Shown here: positions 16,099 to 27,050 of the stretch, one piece after another | How the letters are laid out: each line of letters opens with the position of its first letter | Numbering within the stretch: position 1 is the stretch's first letter | The notes under the pieces: generated by a model | Database searches by the model: none | What the model saw: the letters and a program-made list of their open reading frames with translations, nothing else | Told to the model about the DNA's origin: nothing | Assembly: GCF_026262505.1 (NCBI RefSeq) | Contig: NC_067204.1 | Coordinates: forward strand, 21,793,300 to 21,857,299 | Reading direction: 5' to 3' | DNA from: Trichomonas vaginalis G3 | Taxonomy: Eukaryota > Parabasalia > Trichomonadida > Trichomonadidae | Length of the DNA stretch: 64,000 bases | Program-made: the position numbers and the translations under genes

Positions 16099-19000
16099 AT
16101 GTATCGGAAGTTGTCTAAGTTAGAACACTCGGAAATAAAACAACTTCTTACAGAAGCTAATATAGATGTTGCAAAACATTACGCAACAAACAAAAAAGCA
16201 CTCGCTGACTTCATTAAAGACTATAATGGTGCAATAAGTTATGATAGAATTCATGAGTTCATAAAGCCGCAACGCGGCGAGGACGAAGTCCATGCAAGAG
16301 CATTTCCTTTAAATGACGTTGCTATTGACTTATATCATAGACGTTCAGTACCTCATGAAGTAAGAAGAGAAATGTTTGACATAACAAATGCAAACGTTGG
16401 TGAAACAAGAAGAAGAGACGACACACTGAAACAACAGAGAAGAGAGATGTTTAAGAGCGCTATAGAACAAGTTCGCAAAGCTAACGATGTCATTCGTTCC
16501 ATTGACGACAAACCAAAAGAAGGTGAGAGATGGTTAAAGAAAGATGAAGAGAATAGGAAGAGAAATGTGAAGTCAGGCAATAGACTCATTGACTTTAACA
16601 TCGAAGCTTTAGATGAACCAAACAGAGACTACTTACACAAACATTTCGGTAAGGTTTTCATGAGACTCTTAGAGAAAATTAAAATAAACTCACAACAGAG
16701 ATGGATGGTATGTTATAAACTTGGTGGAAAGTATGAATGTTCTACGTTAAACCTCAATAATATTGGAACATTACTACATCAGCTCTTGAAGGAGAACTTT
16801 ATATCAGAGATAGAAGCAAATGCTGCAGGTATTGTTGAAATGCACTATGACTTCTTCTTGACAAACATAAAGAATCTTACTGAAATAAAGATGTATGATT
16901 TAACAGAATATGAAGGCTTAACGATGTCAGATGTAAAGAAAGGCAAACCAAAAAAGAGACCATATAGAGATGAAAGCACACTGACAAATGACCAGAAAGC
17001 CATTTTGGAAGCTCTTAAGCAAACAGGAAACCCAGCACTTATAGAAAGCTTTTGGAAAGATAATGGTGAAAAGAAGTTTTATAAGAAGAGAAGCGGTCAG
17101 TTCTGGAAGTATCTTTGCACATTACCTATAAATCTTGAACGCTACCAAATCTTCAATGAATTGAACAAAAGAACTGCAACACTTATGACAGAAGATAACT
17201 GCTTCGTTTATGCTTGCATTCAGGCTGGAGTAAATGAAGAAACTATTGACCACATGAGAGAAGTCATTCGTGTTAGAGACTTTCCTCAAAGTAAAGTACA
17301 AGAAATTTCTGACGCAACAGGTATAGCATTTAATGTTACCATTGGTTATTTCAATGACTCAAGACATAATGAAATAAAGAGATACATACCAAAAGAATGT
17401 GAAACTGTTAGAACTATTGACTTACTTCTTGTTGAAGACCACTACATGCTAAACGAAAGATTACCAATGACAACATATTTCATTCGCAACTATATAGAAA
17501 TCTTGAAGGAGTGTGGTGGAATGAACATTGAGAAACAGATGAAGATTTATACAAAGAGAGAGAACAAATATGTAGTTCGTTATGATAGAACAACACCGTT
17601 ATGGGATGTTATGAAAACATTGTGGGAGTGCAAATATTTCGAACCTATTTCTTATGGAGAACTTTTCACATATACGACTGACTTATATAAACAGAACCTT
17701 GCACCATTTAAAGATTTGACATATGCTCCAAAGTATTGTGTACAACTGAAGAAGAAAGCCGAGTCAAAAGAAGTAAATAAAAATAAGTGCAAGTTCATTC
17801 CTGAGCACGTTTTCTTTGCTGACTTTGAGTGCAGTACCGATGGCTTTCATAAAGCTTTTAACATATGTTAGACAGTGAAGATGGTTCAGTGAGTGAAAGC
17901 ATTTGGGGTCAGAACTGTGCAACAGAATTTTTGGAACGACTTCCTGACAAGAGTTTAATATATTTCCATAACCTCAGTTATGATATAAACTTCATCTTAA
18001 GACACATGACAGAAGTGAAAGGAACTCCCATCATTAAAGGTTCACGAACAATGCAAATAACTGGCTTATATAAAGGAAGGGCAATTATTATAAAAGACTC
18101 TTACAGTGTTATAAATAAGAAGCTTAAACTATTTCCTGCTATGTTTAACTTACAAACAGGACCGAAAGAAGTATTTCCATACAACTACTACAGCAGTTTT
18201 GTTAGCAAATGACAACAGAACTGGTGTCATTTCTGAAGCATGTAAGTTTATCCGGGATGCAGATACATTCATGAAAAACATAGATTCCATCAAAGGTTGC
18301 AGAATAGATGAGAACCACTTCGACTTAGAAAAGTATAGCACATTTTATTGCAAACAAGATGTAAGAATTTTAAGAGAAGGTTTTGTTAAGTTCCGCAATG
18401 ACATATTGAAAGAATTTGATTTAAACGTTTATGACTACGTTAGTATTTGTTCAATTGCTAACAAATTGTTTGAGAACAGAGTGTACTTCCCGAATGGAAA
18501 TTTATATGACCTCTCAAATAAACCAAGAGAATTTATTTCACGCTGTATTCAAGGTGGAAGATGTATGCTGTCAGATAACATTAAACAAAAGAGAAAGAGA
18601 AACTCATTGCTGATTTCGACGCTGTTTCATTATATCCATCAGCTATAGCAAGACTTTATACTTTAGAAGGTATTCCAAAGGTTATGAAGAAAGAAATGTT
18701 AAGCACAGAGTATCTCATGAGACATTTATTCGATGACGACCAAAAGGAACCCATTGGTGAAAAGTTTATGTCTGGCTTCTTTGTTCTCATTAAGATAACA
18801 GAGATTGGAATACATAGACACTTTCCTTTAATAGTTTGTGACCCTGAACTAAATCCAGAACTTAACGTTCCCAGAAGTTCAAACACTTGCTGTTTAATGT
18901 ATGTTGACCATATAACATTACAAGACCTCATAAAATATCAAGGTGTCAAATGTGAAGTGTTGCAAGGATACTATTACGATGGAAACAGAGATATTAGAAT

Positions 19001-19876
19001 AAGAGATGAAGTAAAGAAGTTGTTTGAGTTAAGGTTAAAGTATAAGAAAGAAGGAAATCCTTTGCAAGAAAATATAAAGCTCATTCTGAACAGTATTTAT
19101 GGCAAAACTATTCTATCTCCTATTGAGTCAAAAATAACCATAGTAAATGACAAAGATGCTATAAGATATGCCATCAGAAACTACAACCATATAGTGAAGT
19201 TCGAAGGTTTGGATGGTTCAGATAAAACTATTTTCAAGCTAACGAAAAGCATTTGCAGACACTTTAACTTCTGTCCACTTGGTGTTAACATTCTGTCTAT
19301 GTCGAAGAGAATAATGTGTGAAGTATTCTGTACTGCTGAGGACTTAGGAATGGACATCTTTTATAGCGATACGGACAGTATGCATCTCTACAATGAAGAT
19401 ATCCCTCGTTTAGCTGAAGAGTTTGAGAAACGTTATGGAAGAGTTCTCATTGGTAAAAACCTTGGTCAATTTCATAGCGACTTTGCAGAAATCACAAAAG
19501 ATAAACAAAGTTTAGCATACAAGTCAATATTTTGTGGAAAGAAGACTTACATAGACTTACTCACGAATGATTTAAATGAAGTTGCATTTCACTGCAGAAT
19601 GAAAGGCGTGAAGCAAGATGTTATTGCTTTAACCGCTAATGAAATGTTTCCTGACTCTGTTCAGTGTTTCTATGATGAAGATAAAGGTTTAATGGTTCCG
19701 CAAGGAAAATTTGACAAAGACTCTGAGTTCAGTGTTATGAAGTTATATACAAAGCACTTTATGACGGTCAAGAGATTGGATTTGACTTATGTAAGTCATG
19801 TCAACCTTGCTTTGAAGAGAAGTTTAACTTCTCAATAACGACTAAAACAAGCTTTATTCGTAAGTTGAAGTTCTGA
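16099..19876 (+). pseudogene. polB: Protein-primed-type family B DNA polymerase, frameshifted
   Basis: About 1260 codons in five frame segments (16099-17871, 17862-18212, about 18199-18648, about 18600-19780, and a tail to 19876). Exonuclease motifs are visible: FFADFE (Exo I, about residue 570), YFHNLSYD (Exo II) and YCKQD (Exo III). Polymerase motif A is DFDAVSLYPS near 18612, motif B NSIYGK near 19090, motif C YSDTDS near 19363. The tail carries a C-x-x-C-x-x-C cluster. Motif set and long N-terminal extension match Maverick pPolB. At least four frameshifts break it, none at a convincing slippery site, so it is likely inactive or badly sequenced. A GC mini-palindrome GCCGCAACGCGGC lies in frame at 16266-16278. 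Confidence 0.92.
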
Positions 19877-19955
19877 GGTCATTTATTTTTGTCAGCAATG
19901 AGGTCATTCGTGATAAAAATAAAAACTAGCGGCAAGGCGAAGCCCATGTGGTCAT
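19877..19955. other. Short intergenic gap with GC motif
   Basis: Contains repeated GAGGTCATT words and GGCAAGGCGAAGCCC, a GC-rich imperfect hairpin, between the polymerase and the reverse-strand pseudogene. Confidence 0.4.
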
Positions 19956-20803
19956 TTACAATACTGCGATGGTAGAGTTTAAGAGTTGTGCTTCAATGTA
20001 GAGACAGTCCTTATGGTCTGGAGGTAAGAACACTGGGCAGTTATGGTCATGAGTGGAGAACATGTCTATCCAAAACTCACGATTGAAGCCAGTTAATTTT
20101 ATAGTATTTAGGGTTAGGAAGTGGTGAAGTTCTTGTATGACCAATGAACTCATTTTCAACTCCCTTACTTAAGTTTGAATATAATATAGCTTGCTTTCTA
20201 TCCCAAATGCCTGGAAATCTAATTTCGGAAAAATCATTTTTCCTCGGAAGCATTGCATCATAATTGAAAACATTCTTGAAATCATCACTTGGTTCAGAGA
20301 TTTTGAATCTTATACGTAATGGATTTTCTTTCTTTTTAGCGACTTCATTGAATGGTGAGAATACAATGAATTGACAGTCATGTGTTCCATCTTCATTTTA
20401 TTAAAATCGTAATGAAAGTCTATAATTTTCTACACCTTCTTCTTTCAGTTGTGCAAGAAACTCACGTAAAGGCTGTAAAGTTTGTACTTCAATGTTAAAC
20501 TTTTTTGAAATTTTCGTAAATGAATCATACAGTCTTCAACGTTGTATCGTCTTTAAAGTATTTGTATATGTGAATGTTTTGGGCGCTTAAAGACTGTTCG
20601 TCATTTTCTATCTCGACTTGAAGTATAAAGTCAACCTTTCTGAAAGCACGTGTTATATACATAGATGTTATGCCAATGTACTTCTCTTCATTTATGTTCA
20701 CAATCCAGTCTGTTGGAAACTTAAACGTTACTCTGTTCCCCTTTATTTTGACGTCAGGGTTTTCACTACTGAACGCAACAGATAAAGGTATTTGTCTATA
20801 CAT
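19956..20803 (-). pseudogene. Decayed paralog of the minor capsid family
   Basis: The first 92 codons (20525-20803) are open and contain FPTDWI...Y-I-G-I, aligning with the YP-x-x-W region of 4355-5236 and 38489-39337. The frame then breaks; further homologous pieces occur in other frames down to 19956, ending in a hydrophobic YIEAQL segment like the C-terminus of the family. At least two frameshifts are needed. It is therefore a second, broken copy of this family in element A; element B has the same intact-plus-broken pattern. Confidence 0.65.
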
Positions 20804-20827
20804 TTAATTCGGATAAAAATAAACCAT

Positions 20828-21073
20828 TTACTCTTTCTTTGCTTTTGCTTCAGCTTCTTCTCTAGCTTTCTTCGCCAGCAAACGTGGGTTCTTTTGTCTT
20901 CCAGCAGCTAATGCAGCAAGTTGTTTTTCACTAAGTTTTCTCTTTGGTCTCTCTGGCTTTTGTTCTTGTTTTTGTTCCTTCAGTTCGGATAAAATTTGCT
21001 CACGAATTTCTTTCTTCAATGCTTCAACATCTATGACCCCTTGGGTCTTGTCCGTAGGGCTTGTCTGAGTCAT
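20828..21073 (-). CDS. Small highly charged protein
   Basis: An 81-residue Lys/Glu/Gln-rich protein with a predicted helix through residues 15-40 and a basic PKRKLSEKQLAALAAGR segment, resembling nucleic-acid-binding linkers. The ATG at 21073 is chosen over the one at 21094 because it follows TTTTTTATCTGCAGTCAAATG, the usual leader pattern. No family recognised. Confidence 0.55.
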   Translation of the reverse strand: MTQTSPTDKTQGVIDVEALKKEIREQILSELKEQKQEQKPERPKRKLSEKQLAALAAGRQKNPRLLAKKAREEAEAKAKKE

Positions 21074-21118
21074 TTGACTGCAGATAAAAAACAAAATTAA
21101 AACTTTAACCGATGTAAA

Positions 21119-21551
21119 ATGAGCTTGTCAAAATCAGAGCGAGAGTCTATTATATTAAATGACGCAAGAGGAATACAACATCCTTTCTATTACGTAAGTC
21201 AGAGTAAAGATGGTAAAATATACGTAAGAAAAAGAAAGGTTCCATTAGCGAATGCAGAAAGCGACAACATTAAGGTGCATGGCAAGGGTGAAGTCCACGA
21301 AGCCCATATAAAACCTTCTGTTCAAACTGAGCACCATAGAACCAGAAGAAAAGAAGCCAGATGTACTTTCAATAACGAACCAAGAGCTTATTGCAAAGTT
21401 CGTGAATTTCATTGAAAAACAAACCGAGTCAAAGAACCCTGACCCACCAGTGAAAGAAGTTGAGACAAAAGAGAATGTACAGTTCATTGAAAATGTCAAG
21501 AAACAACTTCCACCACGAATGCCAAGAAGAAGAGTGAGAATAATGAAGTAA
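21119..21551 (+). pseudogene. Hypothetical charged protein, frameshifted
   Basis: The first frame (to 21415) begins with about 60 plausible residues (FYYVSQSKDGKIYVRKRK near residue 23), after which the coding character moves by +1 into a frame that ends at 21551 with a basic PPRMPRRRVRIMK tail. The lesion lies about 21300-21340, next to the GC-richer stretch GGCAAGGGTGAAGTCC. Similar GF-Y-x-x-x-x-KDGR-V/I motif to 23690-23926. Function unknown; located just upstream of the capsid gene. Confidence 0.5.
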
Positions 21552-21578
21552 ATAGATATTTTTATCTGAAGTAAATAC

Positions 21579-23105
21579 ATGCAGAACGAACAGCTAAACG
21601 AATTTACTCCAGCAGAGCATATTCATCAGATTCGCTCATATTTCGATATCATAGACAATGCAGTTCAAATTGGTGACACTAATAGAAAATATTCTGACGC
21701 AAAGATTCCATCACAACCTGGAACTGCTAAAGATAACACATGGGTAACATTCAATCTCTCACCTCCTGGTGAAAATATGTTGGACCTTTACAATACATTC
21801 ATTACGTATAAAATGGAAGGTCAATTTATTGTAGATAAAGAAATTGGTTCAGGTTCCAATAAAACAAACCCACCAGGATTTTGGATTGGTTTCGATGACG
21901 CTTTCTATGCAGTTGCTGGATATCAAATCCTTGCAAATGGTCGTATCGTATATTCTCAAGACAACGCAAGAGAAGAAGCATATATAACTTCAAACTCACA
22001 AACTACCGAACAAATAAAGAAAGTAGATGTTTTCTCAAAGACTCGACATGAAGATGTATGGAGTCATTCGGGAACATGCAGAACAGGACAAATTGTTAGT
22101 GGTCCAATTACAGCAGGAAAATCATTTGATTTTAAGCTTCGTTTAAGAATTCCTGTTAGAAGATTCCTTCCATTAGAAGCTATTCGATTTATTCCAGCTT
22201 TTGCAGGAAACATTCAGCTTAAAGTAAAGTTCAGTAGCGACGCCTTACAATGCACATCTATATCTGTAAATGATATCATTGCTTTCAATCCAACTCTTAA
22301 AGTTGCATTTGCTTCAGATTCAAATCCACCGACAAATAAATTTGTTCCATGGAATGAACCATTCACTATGATAACGAAGGCAGTAGAAGCTAGTGGAACA
22401 GTTACTATTACAACTGTAACCCAGCAACTATTTCGAACAAAGATGGATTTTAATGAATGTTTCATTCATCCAAAGTCATTCTCTTTAGACCCTAACATTT
22501 ATACAGAACTTGTAGAACATTATACAAACGAGGCTTTATGTTTTCCTGTTAAAGTTATGGATTGGATTCCTATGGACGGTTCATTCTCAAAGAATACAGA
22601 TAGTTCAAGTGCAACATTTACAGCAGCTTATACGCCTATTAATGTTAAAAGTATTTGGGCACTATTTAGAAAGAAAGACAACTATTATGTTAATTTTGAG
22701 AACCCTAAGTTTAAATATCTTCAGCTTTCCATGGGAGCTTATGGAAATATGCCTGCAGAACCTGAAAAATCATATGGACCTGTATTTTATGAAATGGTTG
22801 CGAACGCTTGCAATACAAACAATGATATGATAGGATTTAATGAAGATGTTATGAGGTCATTGGTGGATGATGGTAGTGTGGAACATAAATGGGATAGCTA
22901 TGACAACACACATTTCTTATGTGGTTTTCCAACAGAAGTGGACTTTTGCTTCCAGCAAGGTCAAACATCTACTGCTCCAATAACATACAAATTGTCTGTT
23001 AAAGGACCTATTGAACTAGCAACTGAAAATGTACCAAAGCCACTTATTGGATTTATGAGGGATTGTTGCTTTGCCATTCAGGTGCGTGCTAATGGCATCC
23101 CATAA
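21579..23105 (+). CDS. Major capsid protein, double-jelly-roll type
   Basis: A 508-residue intact protein. The middle contains the signature of Maverick/virophage major capsid proteins: FKLRLRIPV-x-RFLPLEAIRFIPAF followed by a strand (about residues 185-215), which matches LKLRVPLSSFL...RYLPNW in element B's broken capsid gene. Length and strand-rich composition fit a double jelly roll forming pseudo-hexameric capsomers. Start follows TATTTTTATCTGAAGTAAATAC, the common leader. It is one of the few full-length structural genes left in this element, alongside ATPase and penton-like proteins. Confidence 0.88.
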   Translation: MQNEQLNEFTPAEHIHQIRSYFDIIDNAVQIGDTNRKYSDAKIPSQPGTAKDNTWVTFNLSPPGENMLDLYNTFITYKMEGQFIVDKEIGSGSNKTNPPGFWIGFDDAFYAVAGYQILANGRIVYSQDNAREEAYITSNSQTTEQIKKVDVFSKTRHEDVWSHSGTCRTGQIVSGPITAGKSFDFKLRLRIPVRRFLPLEAIRFIPAFAGNIQLKVKFSSDALQCTSISVNDIIAFNPTLKVAFASDSNPPTNKFVPWNEPFTMITKAVEASGTVTITTVTQQLFRTKMDFNECFIHPKSFSLDPNIYTELVEHYTNEALCFPVKVMDWIPMDGSFSKNTDSSSATFTAAYTPINVKSIWALFRKKDNYYVNFENPKFKYLQLSMGAYGNMPAEPEKSYGPVFYEMVANACNTNNDMIGFNEDVMRSLVDDGSVEHKWDSYDNTHFLCGFPTEVDFCFQQGQTSTAPITYKLSVKGPIELATENVPKPLIGFMRDCCFAIQVRANGIP

Positions 23106-23182
23106 TAAGATTAGATGACTATAACTTAGCTACGGACGACAGTGAGGAATAAAGGATGAACGTTTATTTTTAAAGCTTATAA

Positions 23183-23640
23183 ATGAGTTCTTCATCAAGC
23201 TCTCGTGAACCTTCACCATCTATGAAACAAACTTTACCAAACGATTATGGAGCACCTATTGAATATTTCTTACGAGCTGCACAATGGCAAAGAGCAGTCT
23301 CACCAAGGTTAGGTGTTCCACCAGCTCCTGTCAAAAATAGCATTTGGTCAAGTCCTTATATAAATATGGTCTCCCACTAGGTTTGCTAGCTACAGCAGGA
23401 GCAGTTATGATGTTGAAAAGAAATAAAGCAAATGTTGTAAATAATACTGAAGTAGCTGAAGTTAAACAAACTCCAACACCTTCGCCAAAACCAACGCCTT
23501 CACAAGCAAAACCTTCAATGACTCCTGAACCTATGGAAGTACAAACTCCTATTCAAAAGTCAACTCCTAAACCGACTCCAACATTTAAACCAGAACCTAC
23601 TCCTCAAATAAATCGTAAAACTCCTACGTTTCCTTACTGA
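23183..23640 (+). pseudogene. Proline-rich membrane-anchored protein, frameshifted
   Basis: First frame (23183-23380) starts with a Ser-rich segment; the second frame (-1, open from 23341) carries a hydrophobic helix (YGLPLGLLATAGAVMML) and a Pro/Thr-rich tail of PTPSPKPTP type. The two parts read as one protein interrupted by a 1-base lesion near 23341-23345; no slippery heptamer is present. A single transmembrane helix followed by a Pro-rich stalk suggests a virion membrane or fibre-associated protein. No family recognised. Confidence 0.55.
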
Positions 23641-23689
23641 AAAAATAACGTTATTTTTTATTTAATATTAAAATTTTTATTTGATTGAA

Positions 23690-23926
23690 ATGACAAATAA
23701 AGTCACTGAAGCAATGAAACAAAAGTTTTTGGTAGAATACATTAAATCAGGAACTATTCCAGAAGGTTTTTACATTCATACTATGAAGGATGGTAGAGTT
23801 CAGTTTAGAAAGATAAAGCAACCATTAGATAAAGAAGGAATTTTGAGAAAGATTAAACTTCATGAGGACAACATTGCTGAACTTAAGAAGAAGTTAGAAG
23901 AGTTGGAGAAAGGAAGAGAGTTATAA
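23690..23926 (+). CDS. Small coiled-coil protein
   Basis: A 78-residue protein: an N-terminal helix, an IPEGFYIHTMKDGRVQFRK segment and a C-terminal heptad-like helix (about residues 50-76). The ATG at 23690 follows ATTTTTATTTGATTGAA; an in-frame ATG at 23681 is less likely. Its last codons enter the right TIR. The F-Y-I-x-x-x-KDG motif recalls the start of 21119-21551, so the two may be distant relatives. Confidence 0.55.
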   Translation: MTNKVTEAMKQKFLVEYIKSGTIPEGFYIHTMKDGRVQFRKIKQPLDKEGILRKIKLHEDNIAELKKKLEELEKGREL

Positions 23927-23941
23927 AGCAATGAATTCAAC

Positions 23942-23990
23942 AGGGTGAAAAAACAGGTGAAAAAAGAGGTGAGATCTCACCACTTCACCT
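23942..23990 (-). promoter_or_regulatory. Operator-like cluster in right TIR
   Basis: GGTGAAAAAACAGGTGA, then GGTGAGATCTCACC and a TTCACCT half-site, upstream of the TIR ORF at 24064; mirror image of 3546-3594. Confidence 0.6.
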
Positions 23991-24063
23991 AAATATATTT
24001 TTGTGCTATGTTTTCATACGTGTGAGGGTGGTGATATAAATGTTTTATTTTATTTTTATATAA

Positions 24064-24408
24064 ATGACAGAACAAAAGCAACTCATACAAATCGAAAAAT
24101 ATAACAAACATACATTTAAACATTTATTCTTCCTTCCTGAGTATAACATGTTCTTTACACTTCATCCTAGACCAGTAGATTATACATTGACTGTGTATAA
24201 AGATTGTCATGGTAGTTTTATAAAAACTTATGATGATGAAGGTAAGTTAACAAGACTATGCATTTCAAAACTTGAGAAACTTTATGACTTCAAGTATGAC
24301 TACAATAGAGTTAACATTGACGATGAAGATATAGAAGAAATTTATGAGAACGTTTATTTTTTCATTAGTGAGTTCGTTAGTGAGGTGAAATGGTTGGCGG
24401 CTTTGTAA
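24064..24408 (+). CDS. Hypothetical protein encoded inside the TIR (right copy)
   Basis: Identical in protein sequence to 3113-3457 and transcribed outward to the right tip. The upstream 5' region differs from the left copy by a small indel, while the coding part is unchanged, which suggests either very recent TIR homogenisation or constraint. See the left copy for composition. Confidence 0.75.
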   Translation: MTEQKQLIQIEKYNKHTFKHLFFLPEYNMFFTLHPRPVDYTLTVYKDCHGSFIKTYDDEGKLTRLCISKLEKLYDFKYDYNRVNIDDEDIEEIYENVYFFISEFVSEVKWLAAL

Positions 24409-24644
24409 ATATTTAAGGTTAAGTTAGTGTTGTCGTTTGTGTTGTAAAATATACGTTAACGGTTTCGTAAAGTGTCAAATTCACATATAATGGGTAAGGA
24501 GGCGCGCAGTGCCTCCGTACCCAAGATAGGTGTACTAACTCAAAACACTTCATTCTTATAGATGTTGATTCACTAAAGTGTGATTCTATTTATATGAGGT
24601 AGGGGCATGAGGCTCGGCAAGTCTTATTGCTTTTTACCTCAATT

Positions 24645-24870
24645 TAGGTATTAAATAATTATAATGATTCATAGTGGCCGCTGCTGACTGGCCATCAGCA
24701 GTCCCCTGGCCAAGATTAATATAATTATTTAATACTTATCCAGTTTTACATCAATAACAACAAAGCTAATCAATCATCATTCAGAAATGCGGGAAATTAC
24801 TACTAATATTAAAGATTGATAGACATTAGGCTGGCCACCTTCTGTCTAATATCTTTACGAATAAAAATAA
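24645..24870. repeat. Two imperfect hairpins 3' of the hAT gene
   Basis: First: TATTAAATAATTATAAT pairs with ATTATATTAATCTT-side sequence around a GC core (GGCCGCTGCTGACTGGCC) at about 24645-24741. Second: AAAGATTGATAGACATTAGG pairs with the TGTCTAATATCTTT side at about 24813-24860, with TGGCCA at its tip. Both recur in the right arm near 35455-35690. They may be hAT subterminal structures or 3'-end signals. Confidence 0.45.
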
Positions 24871-24916
24871 TACTTTTTAAAACAAATTATTTAATAAATT
24901 TTATTAAAAAACAAAA

Positions 24917-27050
24917 TCAAATATCAAATTGATCATCATTCAACTTGATGAAGAAGCGGCATGCTACATATTCTTCTTTGCATGATTCGTTCATTGAATT
25001 TCTTGTCTTTCGCAATTCAGATATTACCCGTTCTACATCTGCTTCACTGCACGAAAGTGACATCATCCTTTTTCCAATTGGTCTTATTGCTTTTAGTTGC
25101 TTTATGCCATTCATGTACCAAAACTTGCCATCATTTTGAGCAAGATGATGACCATTTATAAGATGGGGATCATCTTGCTCTATGAAGAAATCGTAAGCAT
25201 CAATCAATTCCTTGGCTCTATCGTCTTTATTGATCGTTGGATCAACTGTTGATTCGGCAATTGCTCTTTGTCTGAGGATTTTATCATGAATGTGTATAGA
25301 TCTTTTATCTCTTCATCTACAACATCCCAGACCAAGGAATTCCTCGAACCATCGGCATTTGTTTCGGCTGCATGATCGTCGTTAAGCATTTGTTCCTCTT
25401 CTGCTTGCTGGATCTCTTCATCATGCTCGGCTACCTCGTCAACACGTTCTGTTCGTTCTTCTTCAAGGATTTCACCGAGTTTCTCAAATGTGATCTCGCG
25501 ATTGATGATCCTCAGGGAAGGAATCGTTGGGACTTGCACATCTTTCAACTGCATTATAGGTGGATAGCTTGTCTTTCCTCCAAAACCCTTCTTGTCTCTG
25601 ATGATCTTCCTTGCTAACGGTGTAAAGCCGAAAGCAAACCGAAGCAAATCAATTCTACCATATTCTTTCATATCATTTTTGAATATTGTAGTGATTGATC
25701 GGAGAATCTCTTCACCATCTGGCGTTAATCTTCCTGCCATTTCATCCAACATCCCTTGGCACTGTTGTATCATCAGGAATGCATAAGCACCCATGGACTT
25801 GTTGGATTCCAGCCATAATTGAAGTTGCTTTAATGGCTTGAATATCATTAAAGCATCTTTAAAGAGTGGAGGAATTCCATCACGTGTCCATTGTAACTGT
25901 TCACGTGTAGCTCTGGAAAGGGATAGTGGAAGATCTCCACTTCTTAAAGCAGTATTAATTGTTTCCAGATTATCAAAGATGAAAAACAGAGTATCATATA
26001 TGTAGAGCCAGCGAGTTTCCGGGATTGATGGAACCCTGATCTTGTATCTCGCTCTCATATCGTGATTCTTAAAGATAATGATAATCTGGTGAACTCTATT
26101 CATCAGTTCATTCAACAATGGACATTGCTTACGTGCGTGGACAATAGCATTGTTCAAGACGTGGTTAAGGCAACGAATGTACACGGTTTGTAAGCCAGGG
26201 AAAAGGGCTCCTTCTGGCCTCCAGTGGCAGAGTCCTTTAACCTGGGCTGGCAAACCATCTCCGACTACTCCAGCTACGTGGTTTTTATTAACCTTAAGAG
26301 AATCAAACCACGTATGGTAGTCCTCGTATGTCCAATTAGTCGAAATTGTTGTGTCGAAGAATTGGTGGCGATCTGTTTTGCCTGGATTGCACACACAAGA
26401 GAATAGACCATGACGGCTGCCGTGTGTTCCGCAGTCCAGGGAAATTGAGAAGATGCGGAATTCCTCGCAGAACTTTAGGCCCCGAGAGGAGTCTGTTTTG
26501 CCTAAAGTAATCAATGCCTCTCTGACACCGCGCCGTGTGAACTCAATGTCTGGGATTGTAAAGTTGATGCCCTGTTCGCGATTGACTTTATTTTTAAGCC
26601 ATTTGGCGAAGCTCTCTAGGAAGCTTTTAAATGCTGGCTTCATTGTGGCATAAAGGCTTATATCTAGGCTCGCAATAAGCCTGGCAATGATCTCTTCTAA
26701 CGAAGGATCATTACCAGAGCCAACTGCTTGCTGAGTATTCTCAACTTGGTGCTCAGCAGGAACGTAGTTGGGCATTGGGAGTAAAAATTTGCACTTATGA
26801 TCTTTAAAATCATTTTTCCTGCTTTTTTTAATGCATCGCACGAACTGCCCTTGAACTAATGTTTCACTACATTCGGCACAGTATGTAAAGAGCCTTCCTT
26901 TGTCTGATTGATTAGGCTCATTCTCATAATAGCCGATCGTAGTGAAACATTTTTTCCACACTTTGTTTCCAATGTTTCAGGAGTTGGTGGATATTTCGTC
27001 TTCTTAAATGGAATCCACTCATCATATACATGAGGATCCCATGCAGTCAT
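24917..27050 (-). pseudogene. hAT-type transposase, left-arm copy
   Basis: Cut-and-paste transposase of about 710 codons. The N-terminal piece (from 27050) continues in the -1 frame at an A AAA AAT heptamer near 26950. The main frame (to 25204) has a zinc-finger-like YCAECSE...H-K-C motif, then an RNase H-like region. The C-terminal dimerisation motif SCSEADVERVISELRKTR lies in the frame ending 24917. Compared with the right-arm copy a single C is missing near 25284 (ATAAAATCC versus ATAACAATCC), which shifts the frame before the dimerisation domain. The right-arm copy lacks that lesion but is split by element C. Confidence 0.82.

Larger units (their letters stand above)
2981..24540. mobile_element. 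Maverick/Polinton element A (21.6 kb)
   Basis: A giant DNA transposon or virus-like genome bounded by inverted repeats that begin AGTTAGTACACC, flanked by a 5-bp target duplication. It encodes the diagnostic set: protein-primed-type family B DNA polymerase, retroviral-type integrase, packaging ATPase, major capsid protein and minor capsid candidates, plus a fibre adhesin and KilA-N proteins. The 5-6 bp TSD and AG...CT ends agree with the Maverick/Polinton class. Polymerase, one minor capsid paralog and several small genes carry frameshifts and the fibre gene an internal stop, so this copy is probably not autonomous. Confidence 0.95.
23914..24540 (-). repeat. Maverick A right terminal inverted repeat
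   Basis: About 627 bp, the reverse complement of 2981-3622, ending TGTACTAACT. Contains the inverted operator cluster (23942-23990), the second copy of the TIR ORF and the GC-rich hairpin near the tip. Confidence 0.95.

Noticed and set aside
16099-19876. Programmed frameshifting in the polymerase gene
   Set aside because: The shifts have mixed directions and no in-phase slippery heptamer lies within the permitted overlap windows, so mutation or sequence error is more likely.
2975-24546. 6-bp target duplication TCAAAA for Maverick A
   Set aside because: It requires unequal TIR ends. The 5-bp CAAAA with symmetrical AG...CT ends fits the empty site and matches the clear 5-bp CAAAC of Maverick B.
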